From Pelotomaculum thermopropionicum SI (GTDB taxonomy: Bacteria > Bacillota > Desulfotomaculia > Desulfotomaculales > Pelotomaculaceae), in contig AP009389.1 in the NCBI GenBank assembly GCA_000010565.1, forward strand, positions 1,674,001 through 1,738,000: a DNA stretch of 64,000 nt, read 5' to 3'. A program made the translations under genes and the position numbers. Below, one piece after another: positions 8,867-17,364 of the stretch; the stretch's first letter is position 1; each line of letters starts with the position of its first letter. Under the pieces are notes generated by a model. The model saw nothing but the letters and a program-made list of their open reading frames with translations, did no database searches and was not told the DNA's origin.

Positions 8867-10760
8867 CCTGACTTTATCAGTTGAAATCCTGAAACCCGCA
8901 TGAAATCTAGAAAAATAGAAAACAATATGCGCATTTTGCCACTACTGCCTGTTTTGCTGGCGAGTGGCAAACTCTTCTACGCTGGTAATATTACCCGGCG
9001 GCGCAATCCGCATCAAACGTAAAATCTTTTTGCTTAACTCCATACTCTGTGTCTTGATAAAATACGCATTTCCGCCAATTTCGACCTCGGCAAAGTTGAG
9101 AGAATTCAAGGCTTCCCGAATAGCTTCCGGGGAAGCATTTTCTCCGGCTTGCCGGAGCTTAAATTCCAGGGTGCGTTCGAGTAGAAAAGCAAGGAAGCAA
9201 ATTACAAAATGTCCCTTAATCCGCCGTTCGGTCCAGTGAAAAACCGGCCGGACTTCCAAGGTGCTTTTCATTACGCGGAAAGATTCTTCTATCCGCCACA
9301 GGTTGTGGTAGGCAGCCAGAATATCTCTGGCGCTCATTTCTTTCTCGCTGGTCTGGATGCCGTAATAACCGTCAAATTGCTCCTCCCGAGCAATGGCTTC
9401 TTCGTCCAGGATCCATGTCCCAGTACAATCTATTTCTTTGAGATATTTCTTGCCGCCGCGTTTGTTGCTGGCTTGAATTTTCGCCTTGCTTTCCAAAAGA
9501 TTTTGGGCCTTGGCAATTAGCCTCTCCCGGTCGGCCCGGTCTTTTTCCGCCCGGCGGCTAGAGTAGGTAACGATCAATTTCTCCGGTAATTGGTATTTTT
9601 GACCTTCGGCAGTAAATTCGTTTAGATATTCAATAACTTTATAGCGGATAACTTCTTCACCATCGTTTATTTCTTGGTACCCATTCTCGCTTAAGATTTC
9701 ATCAGTAATCTCTTTCTTCATATTCTTGATCCGGGCGGCAAAGATATAGCTATAGCCACGATCCACTATACGTTTTAGATTAAGCTTGCTGTTGATTCCC
9801 CGGTCGGCAACGATAATCACCCGGCGCAAGCCAAAACGTTCTTCAAGCTTGACCAAGGCCTTTTCCAAAGTCTTACCATCAAAGGTGTTGCCGGGGAAAA
9901 GCTCATAGCCGATGGGCCTCCCCTCGCAATCAATCAATAAGCCCAATACTACCTGAACTTCATTGAACTTGCCATCTTTGCTAAAGCCAAAGTTACGCAG
10001 GGAATCAGCTTCAACACTGGCAAAGGAAAAGGTCGTTACATCGTAAAAAACCACATCCACCTGCATGTTAAAAAGGTGGTGGTTTTTTTTGAATATCTCC
10101 ACCTCCAGCAATTCCTTATGCTCCCAGAGCAAGTCCAAAGAGCGATAGAGGTGGTTCAAGGAAACATTGGGCAAACTGGCATAACGGTGCTGATGAGTGT
10201 AAGTTCCTAATTTGCTTCTGGGTTCAAGAAGATGCTGGACAGCCATGAGAAAAGCGGCGTTATTCAGGTCGAATTGCACCTTGCGTTGGGCGCTAATTTT
10301 GCGGAGGAGGTTTGGTAGATCAAATTGGTTCCAGATTTTTTGATAGACCACATAGCCCCAGTTTTTGATCTGCGCCTCGGAAAAATTCGCTAAACTGGAC
10401 ACCTCCCTGGCCTTGGATAATTCTAACAGGCGCTTACCGAGTCTTTGGAAACTGGGATTATTTTCAATTTCATCAAGGCGACCCAAATTAAAGAGTACTT
10501 TGTGTTTAACAACACCGTTTTCGCGGTAAGACTGGACTAGCTGAACATATTGATAGTTTTTAGTTTTGGTTAATTTGATGAACATACTTAAATGATACCA
10601 CTATGACCATATATTGTCCAGATAATATATGGTAATTAGTAATAATAGTTGCCACTACACTTTTTAAGATTTTTGCATTTTCAATTCCTGAAAGCCAGAT
10701 TTTATGCGGCTTCTTATATCATTAGGGTATCATTTGGGCGTCCCAACTGATAAACTCGGG
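8867..10760 (-). mobile_element. IS1634-family insertion sequence, 1894 bp
   Basis: The ends are imperfect 17-bp inverted repeats: CCTGACTTTATCAGTTG at 8867-8883 and, on the minus strand, CCCGAGTTTATCAGTTG from 10760 to 10744 (15 of 17 identical). A single transposase gene fills most of the element. It is bounded by a perfect 41-bp direct repeat and splits a response regulator gene. The repeat and the open transposase frame are undamaged, so the insertion looks recent. Confidence 0.93.
8942..10585 (-). CDS. IS1634-family DDE transposase
   Basis: A 547-residue transposase of the IS4 superfamily, IS1634 group, which cuts and joins the element ends. The N-terminus (LTKTKNYQYVQLVQSYRENG and LFNLGRLDEIE) is typical of the group. 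The catalytic triad is likely Asp in VVFYDVTTFSF, Asp in VIIVADRGIN and Glu in YHNLWRIEESFRVMK, the last being the YREK-like signature of the IS4 clan. The frame is full length and intact. No clear ribosome site precedes the ATG, which is common for transposases and keeps expression low. Confidence 0.93.
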   Translation of the reverse strand: MFIKLTKTKNYQYVQLVQSYRENGVVKHKVLFNLGRLDEIENNPSFQRLGKRLLELSKAREVSSLANFSEAQIKNWGYVVYQKIWNQFDLPNLLRKISAQRKVQFDLNNAAFLMAVQHLLEPRSKLGTYTHQHRYASLPNVSLNHLYRSLDLLWEHKELLEVEIFKKNHHLFNMQVDVVFYDVTTFSFASVEADSLRNFGFSKDGKFNEVQVVLGLLIDCEGRPIGYELFPGNTFDGKTLEKALVKLEERFGLRRVIIVADRGINSKLNLKRIVDRGYSYIFAARIKNMKKEITDEILSENGYQEINDGEEVIRYKVIEYLNEFTAEGQKYQLPEKLIVTYSSRRAEKDRADRERLIAKAQNLLESKAKIQASNKRGGKKYLKEIDCTGTWILDEEAIAREEQFDGYYGIQTSEKEMSARDILAAYHNLWRIEESFRVMKSTLEVRPVFHWTERRIKGHFVICFLAFLLERTLEFKLRQAGENASPEAIREALNSLNFAEVEIGGNAYFIKTQSMELSKKILRLMRIAPPGNITSVEEFATRQQNRQ

Positions 10761-11011
10761 AGCATGACAATATAAACATTTTCCATTTTTAAATCGTTTT
10801 TTACTACACGGCATAAATCAAACCCATTCATTTTCGGCATCATTACATCCAGAAAAACCAGTTGGGGACTTTCCTTTTTAATGATTTCCAGGGCATCTTC
10901 ACCGTTACCGGCGGTAATCAGCCTGACTCCTTTTTCTTCGATTTCCTCGAGCGTCTGTTCCAAAAGAAGCCTAATATGCAACTCGTCATCCACTATTAAT
11001 ATGTTTGGCAT
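10730..11011 (-). pseudogene. 5' part of a split single-domain response regulator
   Basis: Starts at the ATG at 11011, overlapping the end of the HD-GYP gene by 26 bases. It shows a receiver domain: NILIVDDE (acidic pocket) and LVFLDVMMPKMNG with the phospho-acceptor Asp55. After MENVYIVML the frame runs into the insertion element and ends in nine foreign residues at 10730. The truncated product lacks the Thr and Lys switch residues and the last alpha/beta unit, so normal phospho-signalling is unlikely. Its missing end lies at 8699-8866. Confidence 0.9.
10761..10801. repeat. Right copy of the 41-bp target-site duplication
   Basis: Identical to 8826-8866; together they bracket the insertion element and show that the staggered cut was about 41 bp wide. 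Confidence 0.92.
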
Positions 11012-12368
11012 CTGTATCAGCCTCTTTACTCAGCAGCTTTTCGCTCTCATATGCCTTCATAAAAGCCTTCACAACATCAGGATCAAACTGGGTACCTGCG
11101 TTTTTCCTAAGCTCTTCCAGGGCAACCGCAAGACCCAGGCTTTTTCGGTAGGGACGGTCGGTTGTCATGGCGTCAAAAGCATCTGCCACAGCAATTATTC
11201 TGGCAATTACGTCTATGCCGTCACCCTGCAGTCCCTCAGGGTACCCCTTGCCGTCAAAGCGTTCATGATGGTGTTTAACGCCCGGGATGATCTTCTTCAG
11301 ATTTTTAATGTGGTTTAGGATTTGTTCGGCATAAATGGTGTGCATTTTTATTTCTTCAAACTCTTTGAATGAAAGCTTTCTTTTCTTAAGCAGAATTCCA
11401 TCCCTGATGCCGATTTTCCCTATGTCGTGAAGCACGGCAGCAAGCTGCAGCCTTTCCAGCTCTGCCTCTGAAAGTCCCAGTTCACTTCCGATGGCCAGGC
11501 TGTAATTCATAACTCTCTTTGTATGTCCGCCCGTGTAGGGGTCTCTCTTTTCTATAGTTTCTGCCAGGGTATGAATGGTTGTCAGAAATGTCTCCTTTAA
11601 ACTGTCGTACAGCCTGGCATTCTCTATATCGGCTGCCGCCTGAAAGGCCAGAGCGGATAAAAGCTTCATGTCTTCGGCAGTATAATTTATGCGTTCCCGG
11701 CTGCCGATAATGATCAGCCCGATAACCCTGTCCTTTACCTTTAAAGGGACGCACATCAGGGAACTAACCCCTATTGCCTTTCGGACATATCTGGAATCGG
11801 AAAGAATGTCGTTTATTATTTCTGGCTTGCCGGTATGCACTACGTTACCCTTAATTCCCGTTAATGCTTCAATGACATCCGTGTAACACCCCCCCTCTCC
11901 CGATACAGCCACCACTTCCAGCATGCCGGTATCTTCGTTAATCAGCATAACCGAAATATAATCGGCCCTGATCAGCCTCTTGGCCTGATCAACAACCAGC
12001 TGGGCAACGTCTTTCGGATTGAGGCTTGCGGTCAGTTTTTCTGTAATATCGTAAAGTAGCGTTATCTCCTTATATTTTTCAAGTGCCTCCCGTCCAATGG
12101 CTTTCTTTTCAAGTTCCACGGTAGCCAGATACGAGAGCAGGGAGGCCAGAACCAGCGCCCTCTCTCCGCCGTTTACCCAGCCTATCACCCTTTCCCCAAG
12201 TTTGATCGGATGCCTGTTTTTAAAACATCCTTCTCCGGCATTACCAAGAAGCACCCTGCCTTCCGAATCTTGAACAAACACCGGTGTTCCCAAGAGAGCC
12301 ATAATCTCTCTGACAATAAAAGACACTTCTTTTTTCAAAAGGAGACGCTTAAGACTGATGTGAATCAT
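10986..12368 (-). CDS. GAF and HD-GYP domain protein, putative c-di-GMP phosphodiesterase
   Basis: A 460-residue cytoplasmic signalling protein. About residues 1-95 form a short PAS-like sensory region, about 110-255 a GAF domain (LNPKDVAQLVVDQAKRLI to DIENARLYDSL), and about 260-430 an HD-GYP domain. Metal and signature residues are present: ETIEKRDPYTGGHTKRV, VLHDIGKIGIRDGI, HHERFDGKGYPEGL and DAFDAMTTDRPYR. This is the complete set expected of an active cyclic-di-GMP hydrolase. It is co-directional with the hybrid kinase upstream (60-base gap) and overlaps the response regulator downstream, so all three form one operon. Confidence 0.88.
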   Translation of the reverse strand: MIHISLKRLLLKKEVSFIVREIMALLGTPVFVQDSEGRVLLGNAGEGCFKNRHPIKLGERVIGWVNGGERALVLASLLSYLATVELEKKAIGREALEKYKEITLLYDITEKLTASLNPKDVAQLVVDQAKRLIRADYISVMLINEDTGMLEVVAVSGEGGCYTDVIEALTGIKGNVVHTGKPEIINDILSDSRYVRKAIGVSSLMCVPLKVKDRVIGLIIIGSRERINYTAEDMKLLSALAFQAAADIENARLYDSLKETFLTTIHTLAETIEKRDPYTGGHTKRVMNYSLAIGSELGLSEAELERLQLAAVLHDIGKIGIRDGILLKKRKLSFKEFEEIKMHTIYAEQILNHIKNLKKIIPGVKHHHERFDGKGYPEGLQGDGIDVIARIIAVADAFDAMTTDRPYRKSLGLAVALEELRKNAGTQFDPDVVKAFMKAYESEKLLSKEADTDAKHINSG

Positions 12369-12428
12369 ATTTGCCTCTAATCCGTAAATATACTGTTAAT
12401 CCTTAAAAGCAATAAATACATTTTCTGG

Positions 12429-14294
12429 CTAATTTCCTGTACTATCTCCCTTGCCTTCGCCCAGAAGAAAGAAGAATATGTTCTCAAGGCCCTTTTCAAA
12501 TCTTAATGTTTTAACCACATCGCTGTAATCTGAAAACAATGCATCGATTATAATCATGTCCGGTTTTTCTTCACTGGCCAGCTTTATGCACCCTTCCAGG
12601 TCATTGACGGCAACTACTGTATAGCCTTTGGCCTCAAGCACCTCGGTCAGCGTTTTCACCGCCGACTCGTCTTCGTCCACCACAAGAACCTTCTTCTTCG
12701 AACAGCCGCGGGACATCAGCAGCCCTATTTCATTGAGAAGCTTTTCGGAGTCCACCGGCTTTGTAAAATAGCTGTCTATGCCAATGCGGTACCCTCTTTC
12801 CCTGTCTTCAATGATTGAGAGAATTATAATCGGAATGCCCATGGTATCGGGATCGTTTCTGAGCACCGCAGCAACATCAAAACCGCTCATTTTAGGCATC
12901 ATCACATCGAGAATAATAAGGTCCGGTTTTTCTTTCTTGGCCACGCAAATTGCTTCCATACCGTCTTTTGCTTCTCTTACACGGTAACCCACCCCCTCCA
13001 GTTCCTGTCTGAGGAGAGCCCTTATGTGAGCATCATCATCAACCACCAGAATATTCTTCCTGCCCTCGAAATGAGCAGGCGCCACCGTTACCACGCGGTC
13101 TTTCAACTGCTTTACCAGGGAATCTATATCGACCGTCCTAACCAGTACATCTGCCTGCCGGCTTACCGGAAGGGCAAACGAAAAACTGCTGCCTTTGCCC
13201 GGCTCGCTTTCCACCCATATCCTGCCCCCGTGATGCTCCACGATTTGCTTGCATATTGCCAGGCCCAGGCCGGTGCCTTTTGGCTTGTCTGTCAAAGTCT
13301 CCCCAGCCTGTTTGAACTTTTCAAATATTCTTTCGTGATCCTCCCTGGCTATTCCTATCCCCGTATCAATTACGCTTACGGTAATTTCATCGCCTATCAT
13401 CCTGGCCCGGCAGGTCACGGACCCTTCATTGGTAAATTTTACTGCATTTGAAATCAGGTTGATAATTACCTGGATCAGCCTGTCCCTGTCGCCGGTTAAA
13501 TCAGGCAGCCCTTCTTCGATTTCCTTAAAAAAAGCCAGGCCTTTTTGTTCAAAGAGGTACGACGATGCCGCCGTTGCCCTTTCAATGACATCTGCCATTG
13601 AAAGCTTTTCCATTTTCCATTCGATTTTCCCGGCTTCCAGCTTTGCTATGTCCAGAACGTCGTTAATCAGTTCCGTCAACCTTTCGCCTTCCGATACGAT
13701 GATTTCAAGATTGTCCTTAACCTGCTTGACCGTTTTTTCAATTCTTCTGTCAGTTGATATAATCAGCGGGAATATATGTTCTTCCAGCCTTTTTTGGGTT
13801 ATCTTGGCAAAACCCAGCACGGAAGTAAGGGGGGTTCTGAGCTCATGAGACACGGTAGATAAAAAGTCGGTCTTAAGCTCGTCCAGCTCCGTCAGCTTCT
13901 CATTGGACTGTCTTAACGCTTCTTCAACCTTTTTCCGTTCGGTAATTTCCATTTTAAGCTTCCTGTTAGTCTCCAGCAGTTCTTCAAAAAGGTCCATCAT
14001 CAGTTTGGCAACCCGGGCGTCCACTATTTCTACAGTAGCCGGGCAGTCTTTATGCACCGCTTCCCGTACCAAGTCGCTGCCCGTAACCTCAAACACCAGG
14101 TTTAGACCCGGCTGCCAGAGCAAATCGCGGTAATCGTAAAATGCGCGCACTTTTAACTTTTTAGCCAGAGCCAATCCGGCGGCATTTGGATTAATATCGC
14201 AAATGCCGATTACTTCGACTTCTTTTAAAGTAGACAGGGCGTCCAAAATCGACGTCCCTCCCCGGCCGCCGCCGATTATGCCCACCTTGATCAT
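12429..14294 (-). CDS. Hybrid histidine kinase with N-terminal Rossmann (NAD-binding) domain and two receiver domains
   Basis: A 621-residue soluble sensor kinase. Residues 1-95 look like an NAD(P)-binding Rossmann domain of the dehydrogenase type: VGIIGGGRGGTSILDAL, then VIGICDINPNAAG and VFEVTGSD. A coiled linker follows, then HisKA with His150 in TVSHELRTPL, an HATPase domain (NLISNAVKF, DTGIGIAREDHERIFEKF, GTGLGLAICK), a first receiver (about 415-530, IILDVMMPKMSG) and a second, shorter receiver (about 535-615) with MIIIDALFSD but no clear conserved Lys. There are no transmembrane segments. The fused Rossmann domain suggests sensing of a dinucleotide or metabolite; this is inference. Confidence 0.88.
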   Translation of the reverse strand: MIKVGIIGGGRGGTSILDALSTLKEVEVIGICDINPNAAGLALAKKLKVRAFYDYRDLLWQPGLNLVFEVTGSDLVREAVHKDCPATVEIVDARVAKLMMDLFEELLETNRKLKMEITERKKVEEALRQSNEKLTELDELKTDFLSTVSHELRTPLTSVLGFAKITQKRLEEHIFPLIISTDRRIEKTVKQVKDNLEIIVSEGERLTELINDVLDIAKLEAGKIEWKMEKLSMADVIERATAASSYLFEQKGLAFFKEIEEGLPDLTGDRDRLIQVIINLISNAVKFTNEGSVTCRARMIGDEITVSVIDTGIGIAREDHERIFEKFKQAGETLTDKPKGTGLGLAICKQIVEHHGGRIWVESEPGKGSSFSFALPVSRQADVLVRTVDIDSLVKQLKDRVVTVAPAHFEGRKNILVVDDDAHIRALLRQELEGVGYRVREAKDGMEAICVAKKEKPDLIILDVMMPKMSGFDVAAVLRNDPDTMGIPIIILSIIEDRERGYRIGIDSYFTKPVDSEKLLNEIGLLMSRGCSKKKVLVVDEDESAVKTLTEVLEAKGYTVVAVNDLEGCIKLASEEKPDMIIIDALFSDYSDVVKTLRFEKGLENIFFFLLGEGKGDSTGN

Positions 14295-14821
14295 AGCTGG
14301 TCTTTTACACCGTCCCGTTTTTCAGGTTAACTGCATGCGGTCAGTTTTTTAACCGCTTAAACCGCCCCAGTTTCAAGAGCACATTTCCTTATTTTTTTAA
14401 ATTATAATAAAATGGTAATTACTAATCATTTTCGGTACTTCTACAAAAAGGCAACAATTCCTACCAACCGGTAAAAAAATAATAAATTCATCGAAATAAA
14501 GAATCCCGGCGATGCAAAAAGTCATCCTCCCCAAACCTTTTTCCCGTTTAAGGCAAACCTTTCCGTTAATGCTTAAAATCAGGCATAAACGGCATAAACG
14601 ATCAAGTAAAACTTTGAAATTAATTATCAATCAGCTATAATAATTACAGTCCTGTTTTTGTGTCCTTAATTCCAGAATCATTAATTTATACGGCTCTAAG
14701 TTAAGGGGAGCAAAAATTATACCTGCAACAATACCTGCCCGCCGGCCGGCATGTCCCCCAGATATGCCGCAGTTTGGCGAGGTGCGTTAAATAACGGAAT
14801 TGCTAAAGGAGCGCTGTCTTA
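14295..14821. other. 527-bp intergenic region between divergent transcripts
   Basis: AT-rich non-coding stretch holding the 5' regions of the kinase operon (minus) and apgM (plus). A good plus-strand promoter lies at 14614-14641. The only longer reading frame (minus, 14397-14630) has no ribosome site and odd composition, so I do not call it. No riboswitch was recognised in the roughly 170-base apgM leader. Confidence 0.5.
14614..14641 (+). promoter_or_regulatory. Sigma-A promoter for apgM
   Basis: TTGAAA and a perfect TATAAT with a 16-base spacer, about 175 bases before the apgM ATG. It is the best promoter match in this gap. Confidence 0.55.
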
Positions 14822-16024
14822 ATGAAATATGTAATCTTACTTGGCGACGGCATGGCCGACGAAAAAATTGCCGAACTGGACGGCAAAACGCCTCTTCAAT
14901 ACGCCAGCACACCCAATATGGACAGGCTGGCGGCAGGCGGGGAAACCGGCATGGTACATACCGTCCCGGATGGATTTCCGCCTGGCAGCGATGTAGCCAA
15001 CCTCTCGGTAATGGGGTACAATCCGCGGGAATATTATACCGGGCGTTCTCCGCTGGAAGCGGTAAGCATGGGGGTTGAACTTTCAGATGACGATGTAGCC
15101 TTCCGCTGCAACCTGGTTACCCTGTCAGAAGAAGAGGTATATGAAAACAAGATTATGGTGGATTACAGCTCGGACGAAATTACCACCTCTGAATCGCATG
15201 AACTGATCAGGGAAGTCGCCAACCGCCTGGGCAGTAAAGAGTTGCGCTTTTACCCGGGTTTCGGATTTAGACACCTTCTTGTATGGAAAACAGGGCCTGT
15301 TGGCGGGAAGCTAACACCACCCCACGATATCTCGGGGCGTACCATTGCCCCATACCTCCCCAAAGGCGAGGGTAGCGACACTTTAAAGCGGTTAATGAAA
15401 GAAAGCAACAGGTTCCTGCCAGAGCACCCGGTTAACCAAAAAAGGGTAAGGGCCGGTCTTAGGCCTGCCACTTCCATCTGGTTCTGGGGACAGGGAAAGA
15501 AACCCTCGATACCGAAGTTCTACGACAAATACGGGGTAACCGGCTCTGTTATCTCTGCCGTGGACCTGATTAAGGGGATTGGCATCTGTGCCGGCTTCGA
15601 TATAGTTAAGGTGGAGGGTGTAACGGGCACCATCCATACCAACTTCCGGGGGAAAGTGCAGGCCGCCCTGGAAGAACTGAAAAAGGGAAAGGACCTGGTC
15701 TACATTCACGTTGAGGCTCCGGACGCAGCAAGCCACAGGGGTGAAACTGTTACCAAAGTTAAAGCTATTGAAATGGTGGACAACATGCTGGGCCAGCTTT
15801 TAAACAAACTGGACGAATTCGGCATGTACAAAATAATGCTCTTGCCCGATCATCCAACCCCGCTCAGCACTAAAACCCACTCTAACAGCCCTGTCCCCTT
15901 TGTTATCTATGCCAAGGGGCGGAAAAATAAAAGCGCCGCTTCTTTTGACGAAGAAACGGCGGCAAAAAGCGGACTTGTTTTCCGGGCGGGCCATGAGTTA
16001 ATGGATTACTTTATCCGCAGCTAA
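14822..16024 (+). CDS. apgM: Archaeal-type cofactor-independent phosphoglycerate mutase (ApgM family)
   Basis: A 400-residue alkaline-phosphatase-superfamily enzyme. It should interconvert 2- and 3-phosphoglycerate in glycolysis/gluconeogenesis with two bound divalent metals. Seen are the N-terminal YVILLGDGMADEKI metal site, the PDGFPPGSDVANLSVMGY segment with the Ser that becomes phosphorylated, KVEGVTG, VEAPDAASHRG and the LLPDHPTPLSTKTHSNSPVPF metal ligands. A subgroup of this family has been proposed to be homoserine kinase from its clustering with threonine genes. Here it faces the hom-thrB-lysC operon, but a normal thrB is present, so mutase is the safer reading. The AAAGGAG site 10 bases before ATG fixes the start. 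Confidence 0.87.
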   Translation: MKYVILLGDGMADEKIAELDGKTPLQYASTPNMDRLAAGGETGMVHTVPDGFPPGSDVANLSVMGYNPREYYTGRSPLEAVSMGVELSDDDVAFRCNLVTLSEEEVYENKIMVDYSSDEITTSESHELIREVANRLGSKELRFYPGFGFRHLLVWKTGPVGGKLTPPHDISGRTIAPYLPKGEGSDTLKRLMKESNRFLPEHPVNQKRVRAGLRPATSIWFWGQGKKPSIPKFYDKYGVTGSVISAVDLIKGIGICAGFDIVKVEGVTGTIHTNFRGKVQAALEELKKGKDLVYIHVEAPDAASHRGETVTKVKAIEMVDNMLGQLLNKLDEFGMYKIMLLPDHPTPLSTKTHSNSPVPFVIYAKGRKNKSAASFDEETAAKSGLVFRAGHELMDYFIRS

Positions 16025-16040
16025 AAATCCAAAACAATTA

Positions 16041-16080
16041 AAAAAAGGCTGCTGAAGACTTTTCGGCAGCCTTGTTTTTA
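16041..16080. terminator. Bidirectional terminator between apgM and lysC
   Basis: AAGGCTGC (16046-16053) pairs with GCAGCCTT (16066-16073) around a 12-base loop. A-tracts lie on the left and T-tracts on the right, so it works for both converging genes: 17 bases after the apgM stop and directly abutting the lysC stop. Confidence 0.8.
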
Positions 16081-17304
16081 TTACTGGTCATGCTCCTGGG
16101 CCAGATTAAATTTTTTGTGCAAAGCCTTAACTGCTTTTCCGGCCTCATGGGCTTTGATAATGCAGGATATTTTAATTTCAGAAGTGCTGATCATTTCCAG
16201 GTTGATCCCTTCCTCATAGATGGCCTCGAACATCCTGGCCGCCACACCTGGATTGCTGACCATGCCGGCCCCGACAATCGAAACTTTTGCCACGCTGTCA
16301 TCGCTGGTATAACCGCTTGCGCCCAACTCCGGCAGGAGCCTTTCCACTACCTGAAGCGCCTTTTTTAAATCGCCCTGGGTACAGGTAAAGGAAATATCGT
16401 TTCTGTCGCCACGCATTGCACTCTGTACAATCATATCCACGTTTATATTTTCGTCGGCCAGGGCTTTGAAAAGCTTATAAGCAATGCCGGGCCTGTCGAA
16501 AACATTGTATAGGCCGACCTTGGCCACATTCATATCATAGGCTACACCGGTTACTACAAGCGCTTTTTCCATATTTTCCGCCTCCTTGACTACAGTTCCG
16601 GAGTTATGGTTAAAACTGGACCGCACATGCAAGGGTATTCCGTATTGCATGGCCAGTTCAACCGACCGGGGATGCAGGACGACCGCTCCAAGATTGGCCA
16701 GTTCGAGCATTTCTTCGTATGAAACGACATCCAGTTTGCGCGCTTCGGGGACAAGCCGCGGGTCGGCCGTATAAACCCCGTCAACATCGGTATAAATTTC
16801 GCACAAATCGGCCTTCAGCGCCGCAGCAAGGGCAACGGCGGTGGTATCTGAACCGCCCCGCCCCAGGGTGGTGATATCATTTGCACTGTTTATACCCTGA
16901 AAACCGGCCACCACCACTATATTGCCCCGGTTAAGCTCATCCATGAGGCGCGCCGTATTAACGTGCAGTATTTTTGCCTTGGTATGGACGTTGTCGGTTA
17001 AAATTCCCACCTGGGCCCCGGTCAATGAAATCACCGGTTCCCCCAGATCCTTGATGGCCATGGCCAAAAGGGCTATGGAAACCTGTTCCCCGGTTGAAAG
17101 TATGACATCCATCTCCCGCTCCGGAGGACTGTCCGTTACTTCTTTAACCAGTTGGATCAGTTCATCAGTTGTGTCCCCCATGGCTGACACGACTACTACC
17201 ACCCTGTGGCCATCCGCCCTGGCACCGGCAACCCGGCGGGCTACCTGGCGGATCCGTCCGGCGTCTGCTACCGAACTGCCACCGTATTTTTGCACTATCA
17301 GCAT
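16081..17304 (-). CDS. lysC: Aspartate kinase
   Basis: Phosphorylates aspartate, the first step to lysine, methionine and threonine. The kinase domain begins LIVQKYGGSSV and includes VVVVSAMGDTTDELI, TLGRGGSDTTAVALAAAL and EIYTDVDGVYTADPRLV. Two ACT domains follow from about residue 265 (VGLYNVFDRPGIAYKLFKAL and VSIVGAGMVSNPGVAARMF), which bind the feedback inhibitor. At 407 residues it is the usual length of the monofunctional enzyme. I start it at the ATG at 17304, giving the usual MLIVQKYGG; a TTG two codons upstream has a slightly better-spaced AGG and cannot be excluded. It is the last gene of the pheB-hom-thrB-lysC operon. Confidence 0.93.
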   Translation of the reverse strand: MLIVQKYGGSSVADAGRIRQVARRVAGARADGHRVVVVVSAMGDTTDELIQLVKEVTDSPPEREMDVILSTGEQVSIALLAMAIKDLGEPVISLTGAQVGILTDNVHTKAKILHVNTARLMDELNRGNIVVVAGFQGINSANDITTLGRGGSDTTAVALAAALKADLCEIYTDVDGVYTADPRLVPEARKLDVVSYEEMLELANLGAVVLHPRSVELAMQYGIPLHVRSSFNHNSGTVVKEAENMEKALVVTGVAYDMNVAKVGLYNVFDRPGIAYKLFKALADENINVDMIVQSAMRGDRNDISFTCTQGDLKKALQVVERLLPELGASGYTSDDSVAKVSIVGAGMVSNPGVAARMFEAIYEEGINLEMISTSEIKISCIIKAHEAGKAVKALHKKFNLAQEHDQ

Positions 17305-17364
17305 CAACAATTTCGCCTGCCTTTATTGTCATTTAAAAATTAAAAATAATATAACTGCATCAAA

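Noticed and set aside
14397-14630. 77-codon minus-strand frame in the intergenic gap
   Set aside because: No ribosome site, low-complexity hydrophobic and Cys-rich translation, located across likely promoter DNA.
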